Source of the DNA: Candidatus Peribacteria bacterium
Lineage (GTDB): Bacteria > Patescibacteriota > Gracilibacteria > UBA1369 > LOWO2-01-FULL-3
Assembly: GCA_943358175.1 (NCBI GenBank)
Contig: CALRGV010000009.1
Location: 1-39,015, forward strand
Direction of reading: 5' to 3'
Length of the DNA stretch: 39,015 nt
Position 1 is the stretch's first letter. Each line of letters opens with the position of its first letter. This document shows positions 30,620 through 37,448 of the stretch, one piece after another. The position numbers and the translations under genes are program-made. Under the pieces are notes generated by a model. It saw nothing but the letters and a program-made list of their open reading frames with translations, was not told the DNA's origin and made no database searches.

Positions 30620-31885
30620 TTATCTTACCTGCCCATTTCCTCTCCCTATCCACTTGTAACTTGTGAGCTCTTTGATGCCCATTGGCCCGCGCGCATGGAG
30701 TTTTTGAGTGCTTATTCCCACTTCCGCTCCCAAACCAAATTCACCACCATCGGTAAATCTTGTAGAGGCGTTCACATAAACACATGCCGCATCTACGGCT
30801 TTGAGAAATTTTTCTGCGTGCTCTCTGTTTTCTGTAACTATTGATTCGCTGTGCTTTGAACCAAAATTTGCAATATGATCCAGAGCCTCGTCTAATTTTT
30901 TCACAGTCTTCACGGCCATTTTTAAAGACAAATATTCCATGCCGAAATTTTCTTCCGTCGCCTGATGCAAAAGATCCTTAGAGTAATTTTCTTTTAAAAC
31001 TTTATAAGCTTCTTCATCAGCAAAAATCTCCACTTTTTTTTCTTCCATTGGTCTACAAATCGCCGGCAAATCCAGCAGTCTAGACTTATGAATGATCAAA
31101 GTATCTAATGCATTACAAACGCTCGGACGGCTTACCTTAGCATTAAAGACAATCTCCCGACCTTTATCTAAATCACCAAATTCATCAAAGTATGTATGAA
31201 CCACCCCAGCTCCGGTTTCTATCACCGGAATCATCGAATTTTCTCGCACAAAATTAATCAAACCCTGCCCGCCTCGTGGAATAATCACATCCACATATTT
31301 ATCCTGCTTCATAAATTCCGCCAAAATTTCTCTGTCATTTCGAAGTAGCAAAACCAAATCGCTCATAAAAATATTTTCACCACCGGCAGTTTCAATCGCT
31401 TGCAAAATCAGCTCCACCAAAATCGCATTCGAATTTTCCGACTGCGATCCACCTTTCATCACACAAGCATTTCTGGATTTAAAACATAAAGCAAAAATAT
31501 CAATCACCACATTCGGTCGCGCTTCAAAAATTACACCCACTACTCCAAATGGCACGCTGATTTTCCTTAAATCCAAGCCATTTTCTAGCACTCGATGTTC
31601 CAGTTCAATCCCGACAGGGGAGTCGTATCCCGCAATTTCTCGCACGCCAGCCGCGATAGTGGCTATTCTCTTTTCGTTAAGTAAAACTCTATCATATAGC
31701 GGATCACTTTTATCCATCTTTACTGAGTCTTTCAAGTTTTCAGTCAGAATTTTTTCCACACCCCCTTCCAATAAATCCGCCAACTTCATCAGCACTTTAT
31801 TGACCGCCTCTTCCTCTACCATCACGAATTTACGACTCGCAGATTGAGTTTTAGCTAGAGCTTCTTGTAGATTTAGCTTATTCAT
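30620..31885 (-). CDS. proA: gamma-glutamyl phosphate reductase (ProA)
   Basis: 421 residues, family length. NADPH-dependent second step of proline synthesis, converting glutamyl phosphate to glutamate semialdehyde. It is an aldehyde-dehydrogenase-like fold with PFGVVGVIFEARPNVVID near 112-129, KGGSQSENSNA near 143-153, PRGGQGLINFV near 208-218, and the catalytic Cys in SRPSVCNALDTL near 258. The C-terminal HARGPMGIKELTSYKWIGRG is diagnostic. It is the last gene of proB-proC-proA, 34 bp after proC. Confidence 0.97.
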   Translation of the reverse strand: MNKLNLQEALAKTQSASRKFVMVEEEAVNKVLMKLADLLEGGVEKILTENLKDSVKMDKSDPLYDRVLLNEKRIATIAAGVREIAGYDSPVGIELEHRVLENGLDLRKISVPFGVVGVIFEARPNVVIDIFALCFKSRNACVMKGGSQSENSNAILVELILQAIETAGGENIFMSDLVLLLRNDREILAEFMKQDKYVDVIIPRGGQGLINFVRENSMIPVIETGAGVVHTYFDEFGDLDKGREIVFNAKVSRPSVCNALDTLIIHKSRLLDLPAICRPMEEKKVEIFADEEAYKVLKENYSKDLLHQATEENFGMEYLSLKMAVKTVKKLDEALDHIANFGSKHSESIVTENREHAEKFLKAVDAACVYVNASTRFTDGGEFGLGAEVGISTQKLHARGPMGIKELTSYKWIGRGNGQVR

Positions 31886-31919
31886 CTTTATTAAACTTTA
31901 GTCAATCAAAGTAGTCATT

Positions 31920-32663
31920 TTATTTACTTAACTCTTCACTTCTTTTTAAAGCTGCTTCTCCGCCTTTTGCAAATATTTCACCCATCCCACCAGCTTCCAT
32001 TTCTCTCACGCCAGCTTCCGTCAGTCCACCTTTTGAACTTACCTTTTGTCGCATGTCTGTTAAATTCCAAGCATTTGCTTTCACTACTTCTCCTGTCCCA
32101 ATCAAAGTCTGTCTTGCCACTTTTTCCGCTTCTATGGGCGTCAGCCCATGTTTTACTAAAAACTCTACCATTTTTTCTCCGAAATAAGCCAAAAATCCCG
32201 GACCACAGCCGCTCACCACTCCAATGATTCCAATTTTTTCTTCTGTCTCCACTTCAACTTCCTGTCCAAAACTCGCTAAAATTTCTCTTACCAATAACTT
32301 CTCTTCGCCGGAAACTTCCTCGCCAGCTTTCCAGATAGTTAGTGATTGTCCCACCTTCAGAGCTAAATTTGGCAAAGTCCTGACTACTTTTTTTGTTCTC
32401 AAGGATTCAGCTATCTTCTCAATCCCAATTCCAGCCATAATCGAAATCACCAATTTTCCGCTCAAATCAATTTTAATACTAGCTGCTAATTCACTGAATA
32501 CTTGTGGCTTTACCGCCAGAATCACAATTTTCGCGCCACTGATTTTTTCATTCACATCATCTCCTTTTGAGCATCCCACTAATTCAAAACCTCCACGCTT
32601 ACTCAAAATATCCCACATGGCTTTTCCCATATTCCCTAAGCCAATTATACAAATCTTTTTCAT
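31920..32663 (-). CDS. proC: pyrroline-5-carboxylate reductase (ProC)
   Basis: 247 residues, slightly short for the family. Final step of proline synthesis with NAD(P)H. The Rossmann motif is ICIIGLGNMGKAMW (4-17); the usual third glycine of GxGxxG is Met-Gly here, as in many ProC. VILAVKPQ near 50-57 and VVRTLPNLALKVGQS near 94-108 match the family. The C-terminal helical dimerisation region has KVSSKGGLTEAGVREME, the conserved SPGGTT-like motif appearing as SSKGGLT. It lies 3 bp after proB and 34 bp before proA. Confidence 0.94.
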   Translation of the reverse strand: MKKICIIGLGNMGKAMWDILSKRGGFELVGCSKGDDVNEKISGAKIVILAVKPQVFSELAASIKIDLSGKLVISIMAGIGIEKIAESLRTKKVVRTLPNLALKVGQSLTIWKAGEEVSGEEKLLVREILASFGQEVEVETEEKIGIIGVVSGCGPGFLAYFGEKMVEFLVKHGLTPIEAEKVARQTLIGTGEVVKANAWNLTDMRQKVSSKGGLTEAGVREMEAGGMGEIFAKGGEAALKRSEELSK

Positions 32664-32666
32664 AAA

Positions 32667-33425
32667 TTAAATCTTGTGAGCAATAAATTTGCTTCCCACA
32701 TTTTCTCCATTCAAAATCCTGGTAATAACATCTTTTTCCTTACTGCTCGTTATGAAAACTTCCGTACCATGCTTTGCAATTGCCTGCGCCACACCAAATT
32801 TATTTTGCATTCCGCCCTTACCAAAAGAAGATTTTTCACTGGAAATTATATGTCTTGGCATTTCTTCTTCCGGTTTAAATTCCGGAATCACTTTTCCATC
32901 TTTGTCATATACTCCTGTCACATTACTCAAAATAATCAGTTTATCGGCCGAAAGCATTTTTGAAATCATCCCTGCCAATTCATCATTATCGGTAAACATC
33001 AATTCCTCAATACAGACAAAATCATTTTCATTCATAATCGGCACAATATTTTCTCGGAAAAGAGTTTCGATACAATTCTTAGTGTTCAAAAAATGTGTTC
33101 GATTATTAAAATCCTCTTTCGTCGCTAACATCTGCGCTACATTACGCCCATGTTTCTCAAAAAAATTGGAATATAGCTCCATCAATTTTACCTGTCCAAC
33201 TACAGCATATAGCTGGCGCGTGGTAACTTCGTCATATTTCAAAGGTTTTTTCAAAGTCGCCCGTCCAGCACCCATCGCTCCAGACGTGACCAGTAAAATG
33301 TCATTATGCTCACTAGCCTCAGCAATCTGACGCACCAAGTCCTTGATCAAGTCCTTATCCAGCTTCAGATCATCGGTAGTCATGGCATTCGTACCCAATT
33401 TTACAACAATTTTTTTATTTCTCAT
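32667..33425 (-). CDS. proB: glutamate 5-kinase (ProB), PUA-less
   Basis: 252 residues from ATG 33425. The frame stays open upstream to 33626, but that would run antisense through tRNA-Phe and add 67 unrelated residues. An amino-acid kinase fold makes glutamyl phosphate: NKKIVVKLGTNAMT (3-16), LLVTSGAMGAGRATL near 50-64, NENDFV near 131-136, TDNDELAGMIS near 143-153 and SFGKGGMQNKFGVAQAIAKHG near 203-223. The C-terminal PUA domain of enterobacterial ProB is absent, which may change feedback control. First gene of the proline operon. Its -10 box lies seven bases from the ATG. Confidence 0.95.
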   Translation of the reverse strand: MRNKKIVVKLGTNAMTTDDLKLDKDLIKDLVRQIAEASEHNDILLVTSGAMGAGRATLKKPLKYDEVTTRQLYAVVGQVKLMELYSNFFEKHGRNVAQMLATKEDFNNRTHFLNTKNCIETLFRENIVPIMNENDFVCIEELMFTDNDELAGMISKMLSADKLIILSNVTGVYDKDGKVIPEFKPEEEMPRHIISSEKSSFGKGGMQNKFGVAQAIAKHGTEVFITSSKEKDVITRILNGENVGSKFIAHKI

Positions 33426-33432
33426 GTGCCTA

Positions 33433-33461
33433 AATCTAGCCAAAGAAGGGAGAAAAAGCAA
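33433..33461 (-). promoter_or_regulatory. promoter of the proBCA operon, predicted near-leaderless
   Basis: On the minus strand TTGCTT (33461-33456), 17-bp spacer, TAGATT (33438-33433), seven bases, ATG at 33425. This also supports the short proB start. Confidence 0.55.
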
Positions 33462-33488
33462 ATAGGATAGGAAAAGACTCACAAAAGA

Positions 33489-33517
33489 TTGCCATTTCCG
33501 AGAATCCCCGTTAAAAT
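33489..33517 (+). promoter_or_regulatory. promoter of tRNA-Phe
   Basis: TTGCCA (33489-33494), 17-bp spacer, TAAAAT (33512-33517). The start would be about 25 nt before the tRNA 5' end. It is divergent from the proB promoter. Confidence 0.6.
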
Positions 33518-33548
33518 CGGCTTCGTAAGTTTTCATGACTTTCAACGT

Positions 33549-33623
33549 GCCGGGGTAGCTCATTGGTAGAGCAGAGGATTGAAAATCCTTGTGTAGGCAG
33601 TCCGATTCTGCCCCTCGGCACCA
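33549..33623 (+). tRNA. tRNA-Phe (GAA)
   Basis: The acceptor is GCCGGGG (33549-33555) with CCTCGGC (33613-33619), including one G-T pair, and the discriminator is A. The D arm is GCTCATTGGTAGAGC. The anticodon stem GAGGA/TCCTT holds the loop TTGAAAA with anticodon GAA. The T arm is GGCAG-TCCGATT-CTGCC. CCA (33621-33623) is encoded. The first toxin-antitoxin gene ends 7 bp downstream on the other strand, so this tRNA forms the edge of an accessory island. Confidence 0.97.
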
Positions 33624-33629
33624 CAATTA

Positions 33630-33902
33630 TCAATAAACCTCATCATGCGAACCAATATCAATTGGAATAATTTGTTCGTCCCTGATGATAAAATGAATAA
33701 TTAGCCTATACGAAATATTAATTGAAACACTGGATAGGCCAGCCAATCTTCCTGATAATTTATGCAATCGCAAAGAAGGATGCTGAGGATTCAGGCAAAG
33801 TATTTTTAGGATTTTTTCGTATTGTTCTAAGATTTCCGGATGTTTTGCGAAAAATTTCTTTGCCCTCCTCTGATAACTTTCAGTGATTACTAATTTATAC
33901 AT
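33630..33902 (-). CDS. RelE/YafQ-like type II toxin
   Basis: 90 residues, basic, typical RelE/ParE size. The N-terminal MYKLVITESYQRRAKKFFAKHPE fits the first strand and helix. LHKLSGRLAGLSSVSINISYRLIIHF gives the central strands with the conserved Arg, and the end IPIDIGSHDEVY matches the common GxHDxxY close of the fold. Ribosome-dependent mRNA cleavage is the usual activity; gyrase inhibition (ParE) cannot be excluded. It overlaps the antitoxin gene by 8 bp, with antitoxin first. Its end abuts tRNA-Phe. Confidence 0.88.
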   Translation of the reverse strand: MYKLVITESYQRRAKKFFAKHPEILEQYEKILKILCLNPQHPSLRLHKLSGRLAGLSSVSINISYRLIIHFIIRDEQIIPIDIGSHDEVY

Positions 33903-34152
33903 TCTTCAAATCTTTTATGTGACCTTCGACTGTTTTTACCTTGAATTTACCATTTAACAAATCTGCTTCTGATTCCTTTAAGGCAGCTTCCAGCTCACAT
34001 TCTCTTAGATAATGATATTGATCCATAGTAAGTACCGCAAAACTTTTTTCACCATGGATAGTGATGAAAGTTTCAGTGAATTTTTTTGCTCTTTCGTTAA
34101 GAGCCGACATACCTTTAGTTTTTAATTCTTGAGCCGTTACGATATTATTCAT
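33895..34152 (-). CDS. Phd/YefM-like antitoxin
   Basis: 85 residues. The N-terminal IVTAQELKTKGMSALNERAKKFTETFIT and the strand-turn HGEKSFAVLTMDQYHYLRE resemble the Phd/YefM fold (DNA-binding N-terminus). The acidic helical C-terminus (ELEAALKESEADLLNGKFK) would wrap the toxin. It is encoded ahead of the toxin and overlaps it, as is usual. Repression of its own promoter is expected; a palindrome lies upstream at 34190-34203. Confidence 0.82.
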   Translation of the reverse strand: MNNIVTAQELKTKGMSALNERAKKFTETFITIHGEKSFAVLTMDQYHYLRECELEAALKESEADLLNGKFKVKTVEGHIKDLKNV

Positions 34153-34164
34153 GGTACTATATAA

Positions 34165-34203
34165 AGTATAACTTAAAGCACTACTTATGATACCATTTGG
34201 TAT
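34165..34203 (-). promoter_or_regulatory. promoter and operator of toxin-antitoxin pair 1
   Basis: The minus-strand -10 TATACT (34170-34165) lies 12 bases before the antitoxin ATG. The 14-bp palindrome ATACCatttGGTAT (34190-34203) sits at about the -35 position and is a likely antitoxin-binding site. No good -35 sequence is seen. Confidence 0.45.
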
Positions 34204-34232
34204 TTCATATGTAAAGAAGAATTGGCTAATCC

Positions 34233-34268
34233 AGTCCGAACCGCTTCGCGTCTACGATGGAGCACCAC
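34233..34268. repeat. cassette-boundary repeat, copy without inner palindrome
   Basis: AGTCCGAACCGCTTCGCG joined directly to TCTACGATGGAGCACCAC. Copies at 34917 and 37263 have the same halves separated by a 20-bp palindrome. It lies between the two toxin-antitoxin pairs. Confidence 0.85.
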
Positions 34269-34286
34269 CCTTCTGGCCGCTTCATG

Positions 34287-34344
34287 TTGCAATACTTAGC
34301 AATTTACTATATAATTACTATGTACTTGCTAATTAATTACTATG
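34287..34344 (+). promoter_or_regulatory. promoter and 11-bp-periodic operator of toxin-antitoxin pair 2
   Basis: TTGCAA (34287-34292), 17-bp spacer, TATAAT (34310-34315). Across and after it lie TTACTAT at 34304, TTACTAT at 34315, TTGCTAA at 34326 and TTACTAT at 34337. They are exactly 11 bp apart on one face of the helix, and the last overlaps the antitoxin ATG. Regular direct repeats of this kind suit cooperative binding by ribbon-helix-helix antitoxins. Confidence 0.65.
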
Positions 34345-34587
34345 ACTACTGTATTCTTCAAAATCAACGATATTCAAGGAAATGAAGTCGAAAGAATGAT
34401 GGAAGAAGAGGGTTATACCAGTAAGTCCGAGTTTTTCCGCTTTCTGATCAAGTTCTACAAATACCACAAAACTCCTGAGGAAAAACGTTTTAAAAAAGCT
34501 GCCAACGAGCTCGGAGAAGTTTTGAAAAAGCTAGATAAAAAGAGTAAATTAAGCTTGTCATTTGATAAGCAACTTGAAGATGTATGA
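34342..34587 (+). CDS. ribbon-helix-helix antitoxin
   Basis: 81 residues. The N-terminal strand TTVFFKIND and two helices (NEVERMMEEEGYTSKSEFFRFLIKFY) have the shape of CopG/Arc-type DNA-binding domains, including the SKSEFFR turn. The Lys/Glu-rich C-terminus would neutralise the toxin. The gene overlaps the toxin by 8 bp. The operator repeats upstream suit this fold. Confidence 0.82.
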   Translation: MTTVFFKINDIQGNEVERMMEEEGYTSKSEFFRFLIKFYKYHKTPEEKRFKKAANELGEVLKKLDKKSKLSLSFDKQLEDV

Positions 34588-34912
34588 AATATTAGTTAGT
34601 AATTATTTTTCCAAGCAGCTCAAGAGACTGATCAAAAAGAACCTTAAACTAAAGGAAAACCTGAGATCAGCTCTTTTTAGTTTCAACAAAGATCAGGCCA
34701 TATCCATCGGTCATGGAGTCTACAAATTGAGAGTTTCTGCAGAACATAAGGGCAAGTCTAGGGGATATCGTGTTTACGTTTATGTAGTCGAAATAAATAA
34801 AATTCTCACTCCAATTGCAATTTATCCAAAAAATGAGAAAGAAAATCTCTCACTCAATGAAACAGCCATGCATCTGGAAATGGTCAAAAATGAACTGTCT
34901 GCTTTTCTTTAA
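34580..34912 (+). CDS. RelE/HigB-like type II toxin
   Basis: 110 residues from ATG 34580; a TTG at 34562 in frame is unlikely because the ATG gives the usual 8-bp overlap with the antitoxin. MYEILVSNYFSKQLKRLIKK begins the fold. GHGVYKLRVSAEHKGKSRGYRVYVYVV holds the conserved Arg and the KSxGYR motif of HigB/RelE-like mRNA interferases. IYPKNEKENLSLNE is also typical. It is the second gene of the pair. A boundary repeat starts 5 bp after its stop. Confidence 0.86.
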   Translation: MYEILVSNYFSKQLKRLIKKNLKLKENLRSALFSFNKDQAISIGHGVYKLRVSAEHKGKSRGYRVYVYVVEINKILTPIAIYPKNEKENLSLNETAMHLEMVKNELSAFL

Positions 34913-34916
34913 TGAT

Positions 34917-34972
34917 AGTCCGAACCGCTTCGCGCCTGCCTGCCGGTAGGCAGGTCTACGATGGAGCACCAC
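34917..34972. repeat. cassette-boundary repeat with inner palindrome, copy 2
   Basis: AGTCCGAACCGCTTCGCG (34917-34934), CCTGCCTGCCGGTAGGCAGG (34935-34954), TCTACGATGGAGCACCAC (34955-34972). Identical to the copy at 37263-37318. It begins 5 bp after the RelE/HigB-like toxin gene. Confidence 0.9.
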
Positions 34973-35064
34973 ACCACTTTTAAGAGAACTGGTGTTTTTG
35001 GCGTGTGGTAGATGAGAAAAGCGGTGAGAACATGGGGTTTACAAGGAGATAGAATCGGATCAAA

Positions 35065-37071
35065 TTATTTTCTTCTAAAATATTCTTCAAGAATGGTTGA
35101 TCGATTTTTTCCTTCATTAACAGATTCATGCCGCAGTGCTTCAAAAATTGTTTTCATCAATTTGGGATCATTTCTCAGTGCTGATGGAGTTTTAGGAAGC
35201 CACGCGTAATACCAATAGATCTCTTGCCGTGACATGCTTAATGACTTCCACGCCAAAAGGAGTATAGATTTATCTGACCTTAATGATTCTGACGCATACT
35301 GTAATTGTTCGCCGCTATCTGTAACAGCTGCTATCACAACATCTCTGTCATCTTTCAAGGCTTCGGAAATTTCTCCTAATGAGCATCCGTAACTTATAGC
35401 TGTCATAGCAACATCTCTGTCATTTTTTAATCTACTTGAAGCGAATTTTAGAGAAGATCCGGTTTTAGAAACAGCGGCAAGAACAACATCTTTATCATCC
35501 CTAAGCCTTTCAGAGGCATACTCTAAACTCCTGTTGTCTTTAGAAACAGCGGCAAGAACAACATCTTTATCATCCCTAAGCCCATTCGAAGCATGTCGTA
35601 AAGCTCTGCCTGATTTGGAAACAACAGCAAGTACCGTTTCTTTATTTTCTTTTAGGTCTTTTGTAGCTTTCTCAAAATGTTCAGCCCCTATAGCCATCAA
35701 TTCTCCATCCCCAAAGACTTCGCTGGAAGCATATTGAATACTATTTTGGTCCTGAGTAATAGCGGCACGAACAACATCTTTGTCTCTTTTTAGCTCATCC
35801 GAAGCGTACTCTAAGGCTTCTCCACAGTTAGAAACTGCTTTTAGTACAAGTGTTTTATTATTTTGTTGTTGGGGAGATAAATAATACAAAAAAACTCCAC
35901 TCATTTCAACCGCAAGAGAAGCGACCTCGTCGTCATTAAGAAGACTTTTACCTTTACCAATACTGCTACCGATGTAGTACAAAAGCACTGGTGTATCAAG
36001 TATCGAGAAGTTCCGTATATTCGCGATATCCCGCTTGTAAAAGTGGACGCCTTCCTTTAATTCTATCCTCATTGAAGCCAAAACTATTTCTTTATCACTG
36101 AGAAAATTTCTACTTTTCATAATCTCCCATGGTACTCTAAACCCTGCTTTCAGTAACTCGAGAATAAGATCTCTATCAGTATCCAGTAGCTCTGGAGAAA
36201 TACATCTAAAGCCACCTTTTCCAACTCTAACGGCCGCAATAGCGAGATTTCTGTCTCCTCTTAGTCCTTCAGAGGCGAAACCCAGAGCTTTGCCATTTTG
36301 AGAAACTGCAGCAAGTACAACATCTTTGTCACCTCTTAGTTCTTCAGAAACGAACCTCAGAGCTTCGCCATTTTGAGAAACTGCAGCAAGTACAACATCT
36401 TTGTCACCTCTTAGTTCTTCAGAAACGAACCTCAGAGCTTCGCCATTTTGAGAGACTGCGGCAATTACAATATCTTTGTCTTCTTTCAATTCAGGTGATA
36501 CGCATTCTAAAATGCCGCCATCCCTTTTCAGAGCACTCAGCATAACCTCGACATCTGAATACAATTCAAACGCAATTTTATCGAGATCGATTTTAGCAGA
36601 ATTCTGTAAATAAATTATAGCTTCTTCTCTGTCTTGTATACGACCACGATTCTGTGTTGAAACTATTTTAACCATTTCCAAATAATCATTCAAATCTTGC
36701 CTTTTTAACCCTGATTCATCTGTATCCCTAACTACGAAAAAAGCGGAAATAATACGGCTCGGGGCAGTTGTTTTAGTGAACTTCCCATCAACATTCACTC
36801 CGGCAAGTAAATTTGCAAGCGTTTGAACTCTGGGATCGCGCGCGCGTCTGCCAACAGTAAGAGAAAACTCCAACAAATTCATAGTTGGGAATCGCTCTTT
36901 CTCCGGGAGGTCTGTTGCGGCTACAAGAGCATCATGCTGGATATCTACAATTTTTTTTGGAATTTCAGTTTCTTCAAGTGGCACAGCTTTAGGTTCTTCG
37001 TTTCCTTGCGAATCAGGATATGATACTTCATCTAAAAGTATGTTATCGATTGGAGCTTTTGATGTTGGCAT
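35065..37071 (-). CDS. DUF4116-repeat protein
   Basis: 668 residues with about a dozen 24-25-residue repeats of the type DKDVVLAAVSQNGEALRF, seen at 190-290 and again from about 400 to 640. This matches the DUF4116 family, which has no established function and is often found in large repeat proteins. The N-terminal ~170 residues are acidic and unrecognised (EEPKAVPLEETEIPKKIVDI). No signal peptide or membrane segment is seen. Three consecutive repeats are nearly identical in DNA, with a 75-bp period around 36270-36480, indicating recent expansion. It lies between boundary repeats at 34917 and 37263, with its own promoter. A protein-binding scaffold is the likeliest reading. Confidence 0.8.
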   Translation of the reverse strand: MPTSKAPIDNILLDEVSYPDSQGNEEPKAVPLEETEIPKKIVDIQHDALVAATDLPEKERFPTMNLLEFSLTVGRRARDPRVQTLANLLAGVNVDGKFTKTTAPSRIISAFFVVRDTDESGLKRQDLNDYLEMVKIVSTQNRGRIQDREEAIIYLQNSAKIDLDKIAFELYSDVEVMLSALKRDGGILECVSPELKEDKDIVIAAVSQNGEALRFVSEELRGDKDVVLAAVSQNGEALRFVSEELRGDKDVVLAAVSQNGKALGFASEGLRGDRNLAIAAVRVGKGGFRCISPELLDTDRDLILELLKAGFRVPWEIMKSRNFLSDKEIVLASMRIELKEGVHFYKRDIANIRNFSILDTPVLLYYIGSSIGKGKSLLNDDEVASLAVEMSGVFLYYLSPQQQNNKTLVLKAVSNCGEALEYASDELKRDKDVVRAAITQDQNSIQYASSEVFGDGELMAIGAEHFEKATKDLKENKETVLAVVSKSGRALRHASNGLRDDKDVVLAAVSKDNRSLEYASERLRDDKDVVLAAVSKTGSSLKFASSRLKNDRDVAMTAISYGCSLGEISEALKDDRDVVIAAVTDSGEQLQYASESLRSDKSILLLAWKSLSMSRQEIYWYYAWLPKTPSALRNDPKLMKTIFEALRHESVNEGKNRSTILEEYFRRK
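36270..36480 (-). repeat. 75-bp tandem repeats in the DUF4116 gene
   Basis: The string AGAAACGAACCTCAGAGCTT recurs at 36346 and 36421, with the surrounding 75 bp almost identical, and a slightly diverged third unit to the left. Each unit is one 25-residue protein repeat. Confidence 0.8.
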
Positions 37072-37095
37072 ATTGAAGAGTAGTTACAAGTTGCA

Positions 37096-37124
37096 ATTAA
37101 AGCATTTATGGACGATTTTGTCAA
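37096..37124 (-). promoter_or_regulatory. promoter of the DUF4116 gene
   Basis: On the minus strand TTGACA (37124-37119), 17-bp spacer, TTTAAT (37101-37096). The leader is about 18 nt. Confidence 0.6.
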
Positions 37125-37262
37125 CAAAAAAGACAAAAAATAATCAAAATCTGACAGAAACGGCTAATACAATTTTTAATATAATAAATATATTTAGCCA
37201 TAATTCCACGGCACCAGTGGCGACATTTCTGGCCACTTCACACTTTGCATACCTTCAAATCC

Positions 37263-37318
37263 AGTCCGAACCGCTTCGCGCCTGCCTGCCGGTAGGCAGG
37301 TCTACGATGGAGCACCAC
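37263..37318. repeat. cassette-boundary repeat with inner palindrome, copy 3
   Basis: 56 bp identical to 34917-34972, including the 20-bp palindrome at 37281-37300. It lies 130 bp before Fic-2. Confidence 0.9.
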
Positions 37319-37389
37319 AATTGAGCAATCATGGTTTTAGGGCTTTCTTTCCAACAACCTCTAATGGAAGGACTATTTTATATTATATA

Positions 37390-37434
37390 TTGACCGAAAA
37401 GGTTGGATGAGTTATAATTGAAGCTATCCAACCT
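37390..37434 (+). promoter_or_regulatory. promoter and operator-like inverted repeat of Fic-2
   Basis: TTGACC (37390-37395), 17-bp spacer, TATAAT (37413-37418). AGGTTGGAT (37400-37408) and ATCCAACCT (37426-37434) form a 9-bp perfect inverted repeat bracketing the -10 box. A bound protein would block the polymerase. Confidence 0.65.
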
Positions 37435-37448
37435 ATACTCGTTTATTC

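Larger units (their letters stand above)
37072..37448. other. divergent intergenic region between the DUF4116 and Fic-2 genes
   Basis: It holds the DUF4116 promoter on the left, an AT-rich middle, a small AGTGGC/GCCACT hairpin near 37210-37235, the boundary repeat (37263-37318), and the Fic-2 promoter with its inverted repeat. No coding sequence is convincing. Confidence 0.6.

Noticed and set aside
33426-33626. 67-residue upstream extension of the proB frame
   Set aside because: It runs antisense through tRNA-Phe, begins upstream of the predicted proB promoter and has no similarity to glutamate kinases. The short start at 33425 fits the family and the promoter.
34233-37318. Boundary repeats as integron attC sites
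   Set aside because: They lack RYYYAAC/GTTRRRY core sites and do not form the expected whole-length imperfect palindrome; no integrase is in the window.
37200-37320. Decayed tRNA gene or tRNA-end attachment site around the repeat at 37263
   Set aside because: Some words (TCCGAACC, GGAGCACCA) look tRNA-like, but no T arm, anticodon arm or acceptor pairing can be drawn.
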